From Clostridia bacterium (GTDB taxonomy: Bacteria; Bacillota; Clostridia; Christensenellales; Aristaeellaceae): DNA of 57,361 nt. Positions 23,094 through 31,028 of the stretch are shown piece by piece. The stretch spans positions 1 through 57,361 of the forward strand of contig JAGBAV010000048.1 of NCBI GenBank assembly GCA_017938795.1, in the 5' to 3' direction. The notes under the pieces are model-generated. The model was not told where the DNA came from. It saw nothing but the letters and a program-made list of their open reading frames with translations, and ran no database searches. Position 1 is the first letter of the stretch. Each line of letters begins with the position of its first letter. The translations under genes were made by a program, and so were the position numbers.

Positions 23094-23570
23094 ATGCCTT
23101 ATAATGATCGCAACTATGGCCGTGGTTATGGCCAGCAGGGTGGTGGCTATAATCGTTCATTCAGCCAGCCTGCGTCAAAGCCGATTGAGCCCAAGCCCAT
23201 TCCGGCGGATTATGTGGATGCAGCCGAACGCGTGATGAATGGTTTGCAGGAGATGGGCAATGGCCGAATCCGTATTACGACCACCAAGATGCGCGGTTTT
23301 CTGGGGTTGGTCAACGATATCTACAATACGGAGAGCCTTCGCGCTGAGGACGAGCTGCTTGGTGAGAGTGTGCTCAAGCTCATGCGCCTGCGCGTCCGGA
23401 TCGTGTATGATGCTGGACGGGAGCAGGATGTGAGAACCTTCGTTGAAAAGGCTCAGCTGCTGGAGTACATCAAGGGGATTGGCACCAGCCGGAAGAACAT
23501 GATTCAGTTTGCACACTATATGGAAGCTCTGGTGGCGTACCATCGTTTCCTGGGCGGTAAGGAGAACTGA
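23094..23570 (+). CDS. csm2: Type III-A small subunit Csm2
   Basis: Small helical subunit that lines the Csm filament along the target RNA. The 158-residue protein has a low-complexity Gly/Tyr/Gln-rich N-terminus (DRNYGRGYGQQGGGYNR, about 1-40), longer than in most Csm2. The conserved helical core follows: RIRITTTKMRGFLGLVNDIY, a central VLKLMRLRVRIVYDAGR, and the C-terminal FAHYMEALVAYHRFLGG. The TTTK and the LVAYH/GG end are family hallmarks. The start is four bases after the cas10 stop, so the gene is coupled. The glycine-rich tail might be disordered or bind RNA. Confidence 0.92.
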   Translation: MPYNDRNYGRGYGQQGGGYNRSFSQPASKPIEPKPIPADYVDAAERVMNGLQEMGNGRIRITTTKMRGFLGLVNDIYNTESLRAEDELLGESVLKLMRLRVRIVYDAGREQDVRTFVEKAQLLEYIKGIGTSRKNMIQFAHYMEALVAYHRFLGGKEN

Positions 23571-23571
23571 T

Positions 23572-24237
23572 ATGTACGGAAAGATTGTGATTTACTGCGA
23601 TATGAAGGTGGTCACCGGATTGCACATCGGCGCTTCCGGCGCGTTCTCTGCCATTGGCGCTGTAGATAGCCCCGTCATTCGTGATCCAATGACGCATCAG
23701 CCGATCGTTCCGGGCAGCAGCCTGAAGGGGAAGCTGCGCACACTGCTGGCGCGCAGCCTCTGTCAGGATATCAACAATATGCCTGCGTATGATGATGATC
23801 AGCCTGTTATTCTGCGGATGTTCGGTTCCGCACATCCGGTCAGGCGCTCCCGCCTCCAGTTCTCGGATTGCTTTGTCAGCAATGCAGAACGCTTTACTGA
23901 AGTGGCAATGACGGAGGTCAAGATTGAAAACGGTATCAACCGCCTGACGTCCGTAGCCAATCCGCGCCAGATCGAGCGCGTTGTGGCCGGTGTGGAGTTC
24001 GGCGTGCGCATTGTCTATGATGTTCTGGAGAAGGCGGAGGTCATGGAGGATATGCAGCAGCTGGCGCATGCCATGAAGCTCCTGCAGCTGGATTATCTGG
24101 GCGGCCATGGTTCTCGCGGCAGCGGACGCGTCGCCTTGGGCAACTTCCGCTTTGAGCGGGTGGAGTCGGATATATCAGCTCAGGCGCTGAAGGACGTCTT
24201 TGATAAGGTAGAAAACTATGGATTATTGCCTGTTTAA
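23572..24237 (+). CDS. csm3: Type III-A backbone RNase Csm3 (Cas7 family)
   Basis: Repeating backbone subunit that cuts target RNA at six-nucleotide intervals. The 221-residue RAMP protein contains the thumb/catalytic region AVDSPVIRDPMTHQPIVPGS, with the expected catalytic Asp32. It also has the conserved SSLKGKLRTLLAR, and ends with the glycine-rich LDYLGGHGSRGSGRVAL. The start at 23572 follows AAGGAG; the csm2 stop is one base before the ATG. The end overlaps csm4 by 20 bases. All expected motifs are present, so RNA cleavage should be active. Confidence 0.95.
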   Translation: MYGKIVIYCDMKVVTGLHIGASGAFSAIGAVDSPVIRDPMTHQPIVPGSSLKGKLRTLLARSLCQDINNMPAYDDDQPVILRMFGSAHPVRRSRLQFSDCFVSNAERFTEVAMTEVKIENGINRLTSVANPRQIERVVAGVEFGVRIVYDVLEKAEVMEDMQQLAHAMKLLQLDYLGGHGSRGSGRVALGNFRFERVESDISAQALKDVFDKVENYGLLPV

Positions 24238-25198
24238 GCTGCGCTTTGACGGCGCTGTGCATTTCGGTCAGTCTGATTCGGCGCTTTCCCTGTATACCTC
24301 TGCCGATCATTTCTGCGCGGATACGCTGTTTTCGGCGCTGTGCCATACTGCGGGAACACTTCACGGAGAGGCCGGCATTGAGCAGCTGTGCGCACAGGCG
24401 AAGGCCGGGGCGCTGCTTCTGAGCGACAGCATGCCCTGGCGCGAACGGGACGGAAGAGACGTCTATTATCTGCCCAAGCCCTGCATAGCCTCGTCTCATA
24501 AACAGGATGTCCCGGCGCATCTGCGCAAGGCGATCAAGAAAACGGCGTGGATTCCTGTGCGGGACATGGGCAGATTTGAGATGTCGATACAGGGGGAGCA
24601 GCTGTACGTGCCGGATGAAGAGCCGTTTGGCATAACGGACACCCGCACGTTTGCTTCTGTCAGGGACGGAGAGGATACCCGTCCGTACCAGGTTGGCGTT
24701 TACAGATTCCTTCCTTCCTGCGGTTTGTATTTTCTTGCGGCCTGCAGTACGAAGGCGCAGATGGAGGCGCTTGAACAGCTGGTTGCCGCCCTTGGTTTGG
24801 GCGGTATAGGCGGCAAAGTCAGTTCGGGGTTTGGCACGTTTTCGGTTGAGAAGGTCATTCGTCTGGAACAGTCTGACGATGCGCAGATCTGTTGGCTTCG
24901 TGATGCGCTGACCCATACAGCCCCAAGGCATCATCTGCTGCTGACAACCAGCCTGCCGGGAGATGAAGAGCTGGAGGCTGTGCTGGAGGAGGCGCAGTAT
25001 CAGCTTGTTCGCCGCGGCGGCTATGTCCAGTCGGATACATTCAGCAGTACGCCGCAGAGAAAGAGCACGCAGTATTATCTTGCTGCAGGAGCCATGCTTG
25101 CAAGGCCATTCTCGGGGAAACTGTATAACACGGTTCCGTCCGGCAAGCATCCTGTATACCGCTATGCAAAGCCGATTATGCTGGGGGTGTCGTTTTGA
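24218..25198 (+). CDS. csm4: Type III-A subunit Csm4 (Cas5 family)
   Basis: Cas5-like subunit that holds the crRNA 5' tag and contacts Cas10. The 326-residue protein starts with the RAMP strand and G-loop region MDYCLFKLRFDGAVHFGQSD. It keeps the SADHFCADTLFSALCHTA helix and the glycine-rich GLGGIGGKVSSGFGTFSV loop in the middle. A second RAMP-like domain follows (TTSLPGDEELEAVLEEAQYQ). The ATG lies inside the csm3 end (20-base overlap), giving translational coupling. Length is typical. Confidence 0.93.
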   Translation: MDYCLFKLRFDGAVHFGQSDSALSLYTSADHFCADTLFSALCHTAGTLHGEAGIEQLCAQAKAGALLLSDSMPWRERDGRDVYYLPKPCIASSHKQDVPAHLRKAIKKTAWIPVRDMGRFEMSIQGEQLYVPDEEPFGITDTRTFASVRDGEDTRPYQVGVYRFLPSCGLYFLAACSTKAQMEALEQLVAALGLGGIGGKVSSGFGTFSVEKVIRLEQSDDAQICWLRDALTHTAPRHHLLLTTSLPGDEELEAVLEEAQYQLVRRGGYVQSDTFSSTPQRKSTQYYLAAGAMLARPFSGKLYNTVPSGKHPVYRYAKPIMLGVSF

Positions 25199-26259
25199 TT
25201 GCACAGGATCATCTGCAGGTATATGAGCTGAAGCTGGTGACTCGTGGACCGCTGTTTATCGGCAGCGGAGAAAAGACGCCGAAAAAAGAGTTCATTTTCA
25301 ACGCCCGCAAGAATACAGTTGCATTTCTTAACGAGCCTCTCTTTTTTGATCTGCTCATCCGCAGAGGATTGGTGGATCAGTTTGAGGCGTTTTGCCTGAG
25401 ACCCGGCGGCGATTTGTATGTGTTCCTTTTCCGTGAATGCGGCCTTATGCAGCATGAGGTTGCACCGGCAATCCGCTATGAGGTTTCCGTTGGTGATGCG
25501 ATTGATGCGCAGCATTCGCTCAAGGATATCTGCCGGTTCATGCGCGATACGCAGGGGAGAGCCTATATTCCCGGCAGCAGTATCAAAGGCGCAATCAGGA
25601 CGGCGCTTCTCTATCAGGCCATGGCCGGAGAAAACGCTGAAACGCATATGGCAGAAAGAGAATTGCCTGAGTGGAAATACCTGCATTCGCTTAACCTGAA
25701 CCAGCGCAATGCAAGAGATGCGGTCAACAGCATCATGCGCGGCATCCAGATCTCGGACAGCAAGCCGATCGACGATCGTATGTTTACGCTGGTTCAGAAG
25801 ATTGACAGTTCGGTGACAGGGGATACGCACGCCATCAATCTCTGCAGAGAATGCATTGCTCCGGGCGCTGCGGTTTGCCTGAGGCTGACGCTGGATCAGT
25901 CGATTCTGAAAGGACGCATTACGGTGCAGTCCATCATGGATGCGATTAACATGTTTGCAGAGTATGGTAGGCGTGCATATGCATCCCATTTCGCTCCTCC
26001 GATTAATCCGGCGCCGCTGAGCGGGCAGAATACCCTGTATATCGGCGGAGGCGCGGGATTCTTTACCAAGAGCCTGGCGTATCCATATCTCGGAGAGGAA
26101 CAGGGCCTTGTCTATACATCCGAATACCTTGCTCGTGCGTTCCGTAAGCATTATCATGATCGGGATAAAGCGCTGGGGATTTCTCCGCGAACGATGAAGT
26201 ACGGCAGGTTCAAAGGCAGGCTGTACAGCTTTGGCGCTTGTGAGGTGATCATCGGGTGA
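25195..26259 (+). CDS. csm5: Type III-A subunit Csm5 (Cas7 family)
   Basis: RAMP subunit that caps the 3' end of the Csm complex and helps crRNA maturation. The 354-residue protein has the early G-loop VTRGPLFIGSGEKTPKKEFI and the conserved GRAYIPGSSIKGAIRTALLY. It ends in the region TMKYGRFKGRLYSFGACEV. These match Csm5 rather than Csm3. The TTG start overlaps the csm4 TGA by three to four bases; a G-rich stretch upstream (GGGGGTG) can serve as ribosome site. The gene ends in GTGA, which also starts cas6. Confidence 0.93.
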   Translation: MIAQDHLQVYELKLVTRGPLFIGSGEKTPKKEFIFNARKNTVAFLNEPLFFDLLIRRGLVDQFEAFCLRPGGDLYVFLFRECGLMQHEVAPAIRYEVSVGDAIDAQHSLKDICRFMRDTQGRAYIPGSSIKGAIRTALLYQAMAGENAETHMAERELPEWKYLHSLNLNQRNARDAVNSIMRGIQISDSKPIDDRMFTLVQKIDSSVTGDTHAINLCRECIAPGAAVCLRLTLDQSILKGRITVQSIMDAINMFAEYGRRAYASHFAPPINPAPLSGQNTLYIGGGAGFFTKSLAYPYLGEEQGLVYTSEYLARAFRKHYHDRDKALGISPRTMKYGRFKGRLYSFGACEVIIG

Positions 26260-27038
26260 TTGTCCGGGCTGCTCTTCGGCTTAAAGGGCGTGAAGAGCCT
26301 TACGGCGCCGCTCTTGCCTATCCTCTGTATGCGTGGCTGTTGTCAATGATCCCCCATGAAGAGGGGGATCGCATGCATGAACAGGGGATTCGGCCTGTCA
26401 GTCAATATGTCTGGCATGATCACAAGGCGCAAGAGGACTGGTGGATTGTCAATCTGCTCAATGATGAAGCGATCGCGCTCTTTTTGCCTGTTCTTGAGCA
26501 AGTCAAGGAGGCGGATCTCCATCGGCAGACAATCCGATTTGGTATGCGGCAAATAGAACGGATCGACTCTGCGCAAGCGTTTATCCAGCGCGCTCATGCA
26601 CTTCCGGAGGCGAAGCGATATGAGTTTCTGTTTTCTGCGCCGACATCGTTTAAACAGAATGGCCGCTATGTGATCTTCCCGCAGGAAGCCTTGATCCTTC
26701 AGTCATTGGTCGGTCATTGGAATCTATGCTATCCTGAAGTCACGCTGGATGACCCGGATGCAATGCAAGCCATTCTTCGCGGTGTATATATTACGGATTA
26801 TAAGCTGCAGACGCTCCGGCATTCATTGAAGCAGACGAGAATCCCCTCCTTTATTGGAAAGGTGGTTCTGGATGTGCGCCTGCCTGCGCCGCTTGCAGAA
26901 GTGTTCAGAACGCTGTATTGCTTTGCTCCGTATGCAGGTATGGGGATAAAGACTGCGCTTGGCATGGGCGGGGTGCAGATTGCGTCCCAGCAGCATAGCT
27001 GCGATGGCATGGATTCTGTGAATAAGGAGAATTCATAA
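26256..27038 (+). CDS. cas6: CRISPR repeat endoribonuclease Cas6
   Basis: Processes the array transcript by cutting below the CCCC-GCAA-GGGG repeat hairpin. The 260-residue protein has two ferredoxin-like halves. The first contains AYPLYAWLLSMIPHEEGDRM and HEQGIRPVSQYVW, where the histidines are candidate catalytic residues. The second ends in the family glycine-rich loop YAGMGIKTALGMGGVQI. The GTG start overlaps the csm5 stop (GTGA). It is the last gene of the operon and is followed by a hairpin. No cas1 or cas2 follows. Confidence 0.9.
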   Translation: MIVRAALRLKGREEPYGAALAYPLYAWLLSMIPHEEGDRMHEQGIRPVSQYVWHDHKAQEDWWIVNLLNDEAIALFLPVLEQVKEADLHRQTIRFGMRQIERIDSAQAFIQRAHALPEAKRYEFLFSAPTSFKQNGRYVIFPQEALILQSLVGHWNLCYPEVTLDDPDAMQAILRGVYITDYKLQTLRHSLKQTRIPSFIGKVVLDVRLPAPLAEVFRTLYCFAPYAGMGIKTALGMGGVQIASQQHSCDGMDSVNKENS

Positions 27039-27042
27039 CGCA

Positions 27043-27092
27043 AGAGAACAGGAAGCTGTTGGAATGACTGGCTTTCTGTTCTTTGCTATATA
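27043..27092 (+). terminator. Probable terminator of the csm operon
   Basis: AGAACAGGAAGC (27045-27056) pairs with GCTTTCTGTTCT (27071-27082) except for one G-T pair. Only TTTG follows, so the T tail is weak. From here to 27310 I see no convincing gene. Confidence 0.55.
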
Positions 27093-27309
27093 GGAAAATG
27101 CGTATCTGTTTCGCCTGGCAGCGTAACCGGCGCCTGCGGTTGGCCTTGCTGGTGATCAATGCTGTGCTGATAACAATAAACGCTCAAAGGTTTATGCCTT
27201 CGTTTCATACTGTTTCAGGTTCTGGGAATCGGAATTTGGCGGTGTGGAAACGAAGGTGCTTTTCTTTTGAGATGAGGATGGTCATTGGTGATAATATGAA
27301 AACCGTTGG

Positions 27310-27338
27310 TTGACATGCTCCGCTCAAAAGGGTAAGAT
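27310..27338 (+). promoter_or_regulatory. Sigma-A promoter of the four-gene small-protein cluster
   Basis: Perfect TTGACA (27310-27315) and TAAGAT (27333-27338) at 17-base spacing, 36 bases before the first gene. The cluster therefore has its own expression, separate from the csm operon. Confidence 0.8.
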
Positions 27339-27373
27339 GATGATTAATGTGACTTGATAACGGAGGCGATGAT

Positions 27374-27613
27374 ATGGCAAGAGGTAAGGGTAGACCGATA
27401 CTGGAAGTGCTTCAAGAAGAACTCATGTGGGATGTCCGCACCCGCCATGCGATGGCTGAATTGATTTGTGAGCTCAGGGAGGCAAACGATCCTGACCTTG
27501 AAATGAAGGAAGGCATGGCTCGCGATGCGATGAGACGTCTTGCTGTGAGTGACCTCGAACTGTTTGACGATGAGCTCAGGCAGATGGAAGAAGAGAGAAA
27601 GGCGGCGAAGTAA
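27374..27613 (+). CDS. Unknown small protein A1 of a duplicated cluster
   Basis: 79-residue acidic, helical protein, not recognised. Its core AELICELREANDPDLEMKEG followed by DAMRRLAVSDLELFDDEL is repeated closely in the third gene of the cluster (AEYICDLREANDPDLEIREA). It is also present more loosely in the second and fourth. The family pattern is a helix, a DPDLE turn, a second helix ending in R-x-L-x-V/I, and a third acidic helix. The N-terminus (MARGKGRPILEV) is basic. CGGAGGCGATGAT precedes the ATG. The stop overlaps the next start by one base (TAATG), implying stoichiometric expression. It has no signal peptide or membrane segment. Confidence 0.75.
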   Translation: MARGKGRPILEVLQEELMWDVRTRHAMAELICELREANDPDLEMKEGMARDAMRRLAVSDLELFDDELRQMEEERKAAK

Positions 27614-27840
27614 TGGTACACGATGAGAGAACCGTCCATATTCTGTACGCCATGTGGATGTTTGATTGCAGAAAAAAGAAAGACCCTGACCTTGAGAAGA
27701 AGTATGCGTTTGTGAAGGAGATCCTTGGCCGCATTGGCATCGACAATGGGGAGAAGTTTGATGCGGTATATGAGCGTTTCTGCCGCAGGGATGATGAATT
27801 GAACGCGCGGGGTAACTACCTGGAGCCGTGTGACGACTGA
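27613..27840 (+). CDS. Unknown small protein B1 of a duplicated cluster
   Basis: 75-residue protein, not recognised. It begins MVHDERTVHILYAMWMFDCR and continues with KKKDPDLEKKYAFVKEILGR. The fourth gene shares the plan (MVTEDRMIRVLCGSWIFYMK, then a PDREI turn and DTIKEAMRRLGV). It also shares the DPDLE plus helix element with A1. The first helix is rich in Trp, Met and Tyr and could be a dimer interface. The start overlaps the A1 stop, so translation is coupled. It is charged, cytosolic and close to A1 in size, which suggests A1 and B1 act as a pair. Confidence 0.72.
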   Translation: MVHDERTVHILYAMWMFDCRKKKDPDLEKKYAFVKEILGRIGIDNGEKFDAVYERFCRRDDELNARGNYLEPCDD

Positions 27841-27855
27841 TGGGGAGGCGATACC

Positions 27856-28110
27856 GTGGCGCGTAGAATGACGGACGAAGAGATAGAGCGCGGCGTCCTT
27901 GAGGCATATGAGACGGTTGATGCTTTCGCCAGACAGACCATGGCAGAGTATATCTGTGATCTGCGCGAGGCGAATGATCCCGACCTTGAAATCCGGGAGG
28001 CCACAATCCGTGAACTCCTTCGTAAGCTTGCTGTCCACCATATTGAACTGTTTGATGGTGAACTTGAGGCAATGATGCAGGAGAGGAGAGCGCAGCGCAA
28101 TGGTCACTGA
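27856..28110 (+). CDS. Unknown small protein A2, paralogue of A1
   Basis: 84-residue protein. It matches A1 over most of its length (AEYICDLREANDPDLEIREA, RKLAVHHIELFDGELEAM), with a different N-terminus (MARRMTDEEIERGVLEAYET). The GTG start at 27856 is fixed by GGGGAGG seven bases upstream. It follows B1 after 15 bases and overlaps B2 by 11 bases. The tandem A-B-A-B order indicates duplication of a two-gene unit. The copies have since diverged well beyond recent duplication, yet both remain open, which argues that both are under selection. Function unknown. Confidence 0.75.
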   Translation: MARRMTDEEIERGVLEAYETVDAFARQTMAEYICDLREANDPDLEIREATIRELLRKLAVHHIELFDGELEAMMQERRAQRNGH

Positions 28111-28303
28111 AGACAGGATGATACGGGTTCTTTGCGGATCGTGGATTTTTTACATGAAGGAACATGATCTCCCGGACAGGGAAATCATGGAGGACACCAT
28201 CAAAGAGGCCATGAGGCGTCTTGGCGTGGAGGATTATCATCTCGTGGATCAGGTCGTGGCTGAACTTTGGGAGGCGCGTTTCCCGTCGAGATGGAAGTTC
28301 TGA
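28100..28303 (+). CDS. Unknown small protein B2, paralogue of B1
   Basis: 67-residue protein matching the layout of B1: a helix with a conserved Trp (LCGSWIFYMKEHD), a PDREI turn, DTIKEAMRRLGVEDYHLVDQ, and an acidic last helix. The C-terminal tail seen in B1 is missing. Its ATG lies inside the end of A2, with AGGAGAG upstream, so it is translationally coupled. A GC-rich terminator follows. Function unknown. Confidence 0.72.
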   Translation: MVTEDRMIRVLCGSWIFYMKEHDLPDREIMEDTIKEAMRRLGVEDYHLVDQVVAELWEARFPSRWKF

Positions 28304-28351
28304 TTGAGCCGATCGGAATCGGCTGGGATACCGCCTGCATGCGAATGGAAT

Positions 28352-28405
28352 GCAATACGCCCCCCTCCCTGCGCATCTCCGTGCAGAGAGGGGGGGCGTG
28401 CGTAT
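28352..28405. terminator. Strong hairpin between the small-protein cluster and livF
   Basis: Arms TACGCCCCCCTC and GAGGGGGGGCGT-type (28357-28368 and 28387-28400) enclose a loop. It lies between convergent units and probably stops both, although neither side has a long T run. Confidence 0.65.
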
Positions 28406-28410
28406 AGAAA

Positions 28411-29124
28411 TCAATTCGATCCGAGGTATGCGTCCTTGACGGCCTTGTTGACCAGGAGCTCGGGTCCGCTGCCGGTGATGGTGATGCGGCCGGTCTCCAT
28501 GACGAAACCGAAGTCAGCACAGCGCAGCGCGGCGTTGGCGTTCTGCTCGATGAGCAGGATGGTGATGCCCTCGCTCTTCAGGTCGCGGATGATGGAGAAG
28601 ATATCTTTGACCACCAGCGGAGCCAGACCGAGGGACGGCTCGTCCATCATCAGCAGCTTCGGCTTGGCCATCATCGCGCGGCCGACGGCGAGCATCTGCT
28701 GCTCACCGCCGGAGAGCGTACCGGCCAGCTGCCATTCGCGCTCGCGCAGGCGGGGGAAGCGGCGGTAGATATCCTTGATGCCCTCTTCGATCTCATCCTT
28801 GTCCTTGCGCAGATAGGCGCCGATCTTGAGGTTCTCCTTGACGGTCAGGTTGGAGAAGACGCGGCGTCCTTCCGGGACGAGCGCGACGCCCTCGGCGACG
28901 ATCTTCTGCGAGTTGAAAGAGGTGATGTCGCGTCCCATGAAATTGATGCTGCCGCTGCTGGGATTGACCAGCCCGGAGATGGCGCGCAGCGTCGTGGACT
29001 TGCCCGCGCCGTTTGCGCCGATCAGGGAGACGATCTGCCCCTGGCGGACGTCGAAGCTGATGCCCTTGAGCGCCTCGATGCCGCCGTAGTTGACCTTCAG
29101 GTCGGTGACCTTCAGCATGATCAT
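28411..29124 (-). CDS. livF: Branched-chain amino acid ABC transporter ATP-binding protein LivF
   Basis: One of two ATPases energising uptake of branched-chain amino acids (or related amides). The 237-residue protein has Walker A GANGAGKST, the Q-loop/LivF-typical ALVPEGRRVFSNLTVKENL, signature LSGGEQQ and Walker B KLLMMDEPSLGLAP. EGRRVF and the short length distinguish LivF from LivG. The start overlaps the livG stop (ATGA). It is the last gene of the livJHMGF operon, ahead of a strong hairpin. The specificity of the system is set by LivJ and could also be short peptides, urea or other amino acids. Confidence 0.93.
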   Translation of the reverse strand: MIMLKVTDLKVNYGGIEALKGISFDVRQGQIVSLIGANGAGKSTTLRAISGLVNPSSGSINFMGRDITSFNSQKIVAEGVALVPEGRRVFSNLTVKENLKIGAYLRKDKDEIEEGIKDIYRRFPRLREREWQLAGTLSGGEQQMLAVGRAMMAKPKLLMMDEPSLGLAPLVVKDIFSIIRDLKSEGITILLIEQNANAALRCADFGFVMETGRITITGSGPELLVNKAVKDAYLGSN

Positions 29125-29960
29125 TCTTCATCCACCCCCAGATACGCCGCGATGACGGCGGGATTGTCCCGCACCTCGGCGGGCGTGCCCTCGGCAATCT
29201 GCTTGCCGAAGTCGATGACGTAGATGCGATCGGAGATACCCATGACCAGATTCATATGATGCTCAATCATGAAGACGGTCAGGTTGAACCGATCCTTAAT
29301 CTCTTTGATGAAAACGCCCAGCTCCGCCGTCTCCTGCGGGTTCATGCCGGCGGCAGGCTCGTCAAGCAGCAGGAGCTTGGGATGCGTGGCGAGCGCGCGC
29401 ACGATCTCAAGGCGGCGCTGCTGGCCATAGGGCAGGGAGGTCGCCAGCTCGTTGGCGACGCCGTCGAGGCCGACGATCTTCAGCAGCTCCATGGTCTCCT
29501 CGCGCATCTGCCGCTCTTCCTTCATGTTCAGGCGGAAGGTGGCGGTGAAGACATTGCTTGTGCGGCGCATGTGCATGGCAATCAGCACGTTGTCAAACAC
29601 CGTCTGGCTCTTGAACAGGCGGATATTCTGGAAGGTACGCGCGATGCCCAGCGCGGTGATCTTGTCGGGCGTACGCACGATCTTGCGGGTGTATTTCCCG
29701 TCGTTTTCACCTGCATAGCTGCGCTTCATCTTGCCGGTCGGGTAGTTCTCGACGATGGTCTGGCCCATGAAATCCACGCGGCCATTGGTGGGCTCATAGA
29801 CGCCCGTGATGCAGTTGAATGCCGTGGTCTTGCCGGCGCCGTTCGGGCCGATCAGGGCGACGATCTCGCCCTCGTTAATGTCCATGGAGAGGTTGTTGAC
29901 CGCAACGACGCCGCCAAACTGCATCGTTACGTTCTCTACATGCAATACATTGCGGCTCAT
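29121..29960 (-). CDS. livG: Branched-chain amino acid ABC transporter ATP-binding protein LivG
   Basis: Second ATPase of the Liv system, 279 residues. Walker A is GPNGAGKTT, the LivG-type insertion contains KITALGIARTFQNIRLF, the signature region is LPYGQQRRLEIVRALA, and Walker B is KLLLLDEPAAGMNPQE. The switch region is VFMIEHHMNLVMGISDRI. The start at 29960 is used because the ATGA overlaps the livM stop and GAGGTCAGC lies upstream; the longer frame to 30008 would run into livM. Confidence 0.94.
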   Translation of the reverse strand: MSRNVLHVENVTMQFGGVVAVNNLSMDINEGEIVALIGPNGAGKTTAFNCITGVYEPTNGRVDFMGQTIVENYPTGKMKRSYAGENDGKYTRKIVRTPDKITALGIARTFQNIRLFKSQTVFDNVLIAMHMRRTSNVFTATFRLNMKEERQMREETMELLKIVGLDGVANELATSLPYGQQRRLEIVRALATHPKLLLLDEPAAGMNPQETAELGVFIKEIKDRFNLTVFMIEHHMNLVMGISDRIYVIDFGKQIAEGTPAEVRDNPAVIAAYLGVDEE

Positions 29961-31018
29961 TGCTTGCTGACCTCCTTTTTCTTCTTGCGGGGGGTGAACA
30001 GATCCCACAGCTCCTTTTCACCCATGATGCCCTTGCGGAAGAAGAGCACAACGATCATGATCACGATGGAGAAGACCACCATGCGGAAGCCGGAGCGCAG
30101 GAACGGAACCTTGAACGTGCCGCCGAAGAGAACCATCTCGGTATCCAGGAAGCGCAGCCACCATTCGCTGCAGGCGATGAACAGGAAGCTGGCCATCACC
30201 GAGCCGCTGATGGAGCCCATGCCGCCGATGACGACGATGAGCAGGATCTCATAGGTCATGGAAGACTTGAAGGCGTTGGCCTGCAGGGAGCCCTGATACA
30301 TGGCCAGCAGCGCGCCGCCGATGCCTGCAAAGAAGGAGGAGATGACGAACGCCATCTGCTTGTGATGGAAGAGGTTGATGCCCATGGCCTCGGCGGCGAT
30401 CTCATCGTCGCGGATGGCCTTGAAGGCGCGTCCGTAGGTGGAGTTGATCAGGAATACGATCACGGCAATGCATATCGTCGCCGCCGCAAAGACGGGAATG
30501 ACCGACTTGAAGGTGGGGTAGGTCTTGAGCAGGTTGGAGCCGTTGGTGATCGGGCCGAGTGTATCCCACTGGATGATCGCGCGGATGATCTCGGCAAAGC
30601 CGAGGGTGGCGATGGCCAGGTAGTCGCTCTTGAGCCGGAGCACCGGCATGCCGATGAGCGCCGCGAGCAGCGCAGCCAGCAGGCCTGCCGCAAGGATACC
30701 GACGATGGCCGGGGCGGTGAAGCCGATGATGCCGCCGTCATAGTACTGGTAGACAGCCGCGCGCTTGGCCATGGGGATGGTCAGCACGGCGTAGGTGTAT
30801 GCGCCCACCAGCATGAAGCCCGCCTGACCGAGGGAGAACAGGCCTGTGAAGCCATTGAGCAGGTTCATGGAGACGGCGATCAGGGCGTAGATGGCGCCCT
30901 TCTTGAGCACGGTGATGAGCATGGAGCGTCGGCCGAACTGCTGCTCGAGCATGTACACCACGGCGAACATCAGGATCAGCAGCGCGATATTGATGAGGTT
31001 TTTCGTCGATTTCTTCAT
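29957..31018 (-). CDS. livM: Branched-chain amino acid ABC transporter permease LivM
   Basis: Membrane permease, 353 residues, with about ten hydrophobic segments. Family motifs include LNGFTGLFSLGQAGFMLVGAY, LRLKSDYLAIATLGFAEIIR, RAFKAIRDDEIAAEAMGIN and the late VVIGGMGSISGSVMASFL. The C-terminus is cytoplasmic and basic. The ATG at 31018 follows GAGGTGA; a GTG at 31027 would add three residues but lacks a site. It is coupled to livG by overlap and sits ten bases after livH. Confidence 0.94.
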   Translation of the reverse strand: MKKSTKNLINIALLILMFAVVYMLEQQFGRRSMLITVLKKGAIYALIAVSMNLLNGFTGLFSLGQAGFMLVGAYTYAVLTIPMAKRAAVYQYYDGGIIGFTAPAIVGILAAGLLAALLAALIGMPVLRLKSDYLAIATLGFAEIIRAIIQWDTLGPITNGSNLLKTYPTFKSVIPVFAAATICIAVIVFLINSTYGRAFKAIRDDEIAAEAMGINLFHHKQMAFVISSFFAGIGGALLAMYQGSLQANAFKSSMTYEILLIVVIGGMGSISGSVMASFLFIACSEWWLRFLDTEMVLFGGTFKVPFLRSGFRMVVFSIVIMIVVLFFRKGIMGEKELWDLFTPRKKKKEVSKQ

Positions 31019-31028
31019 GCTGCTCACC

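Noticed and set aside
27083-27313. Possible 76-residue gene between cas6 and the small-protein cluster
   Set aside because: No ribosome site, no conserved-looking pattern, and it runs into the promoter at 27310.
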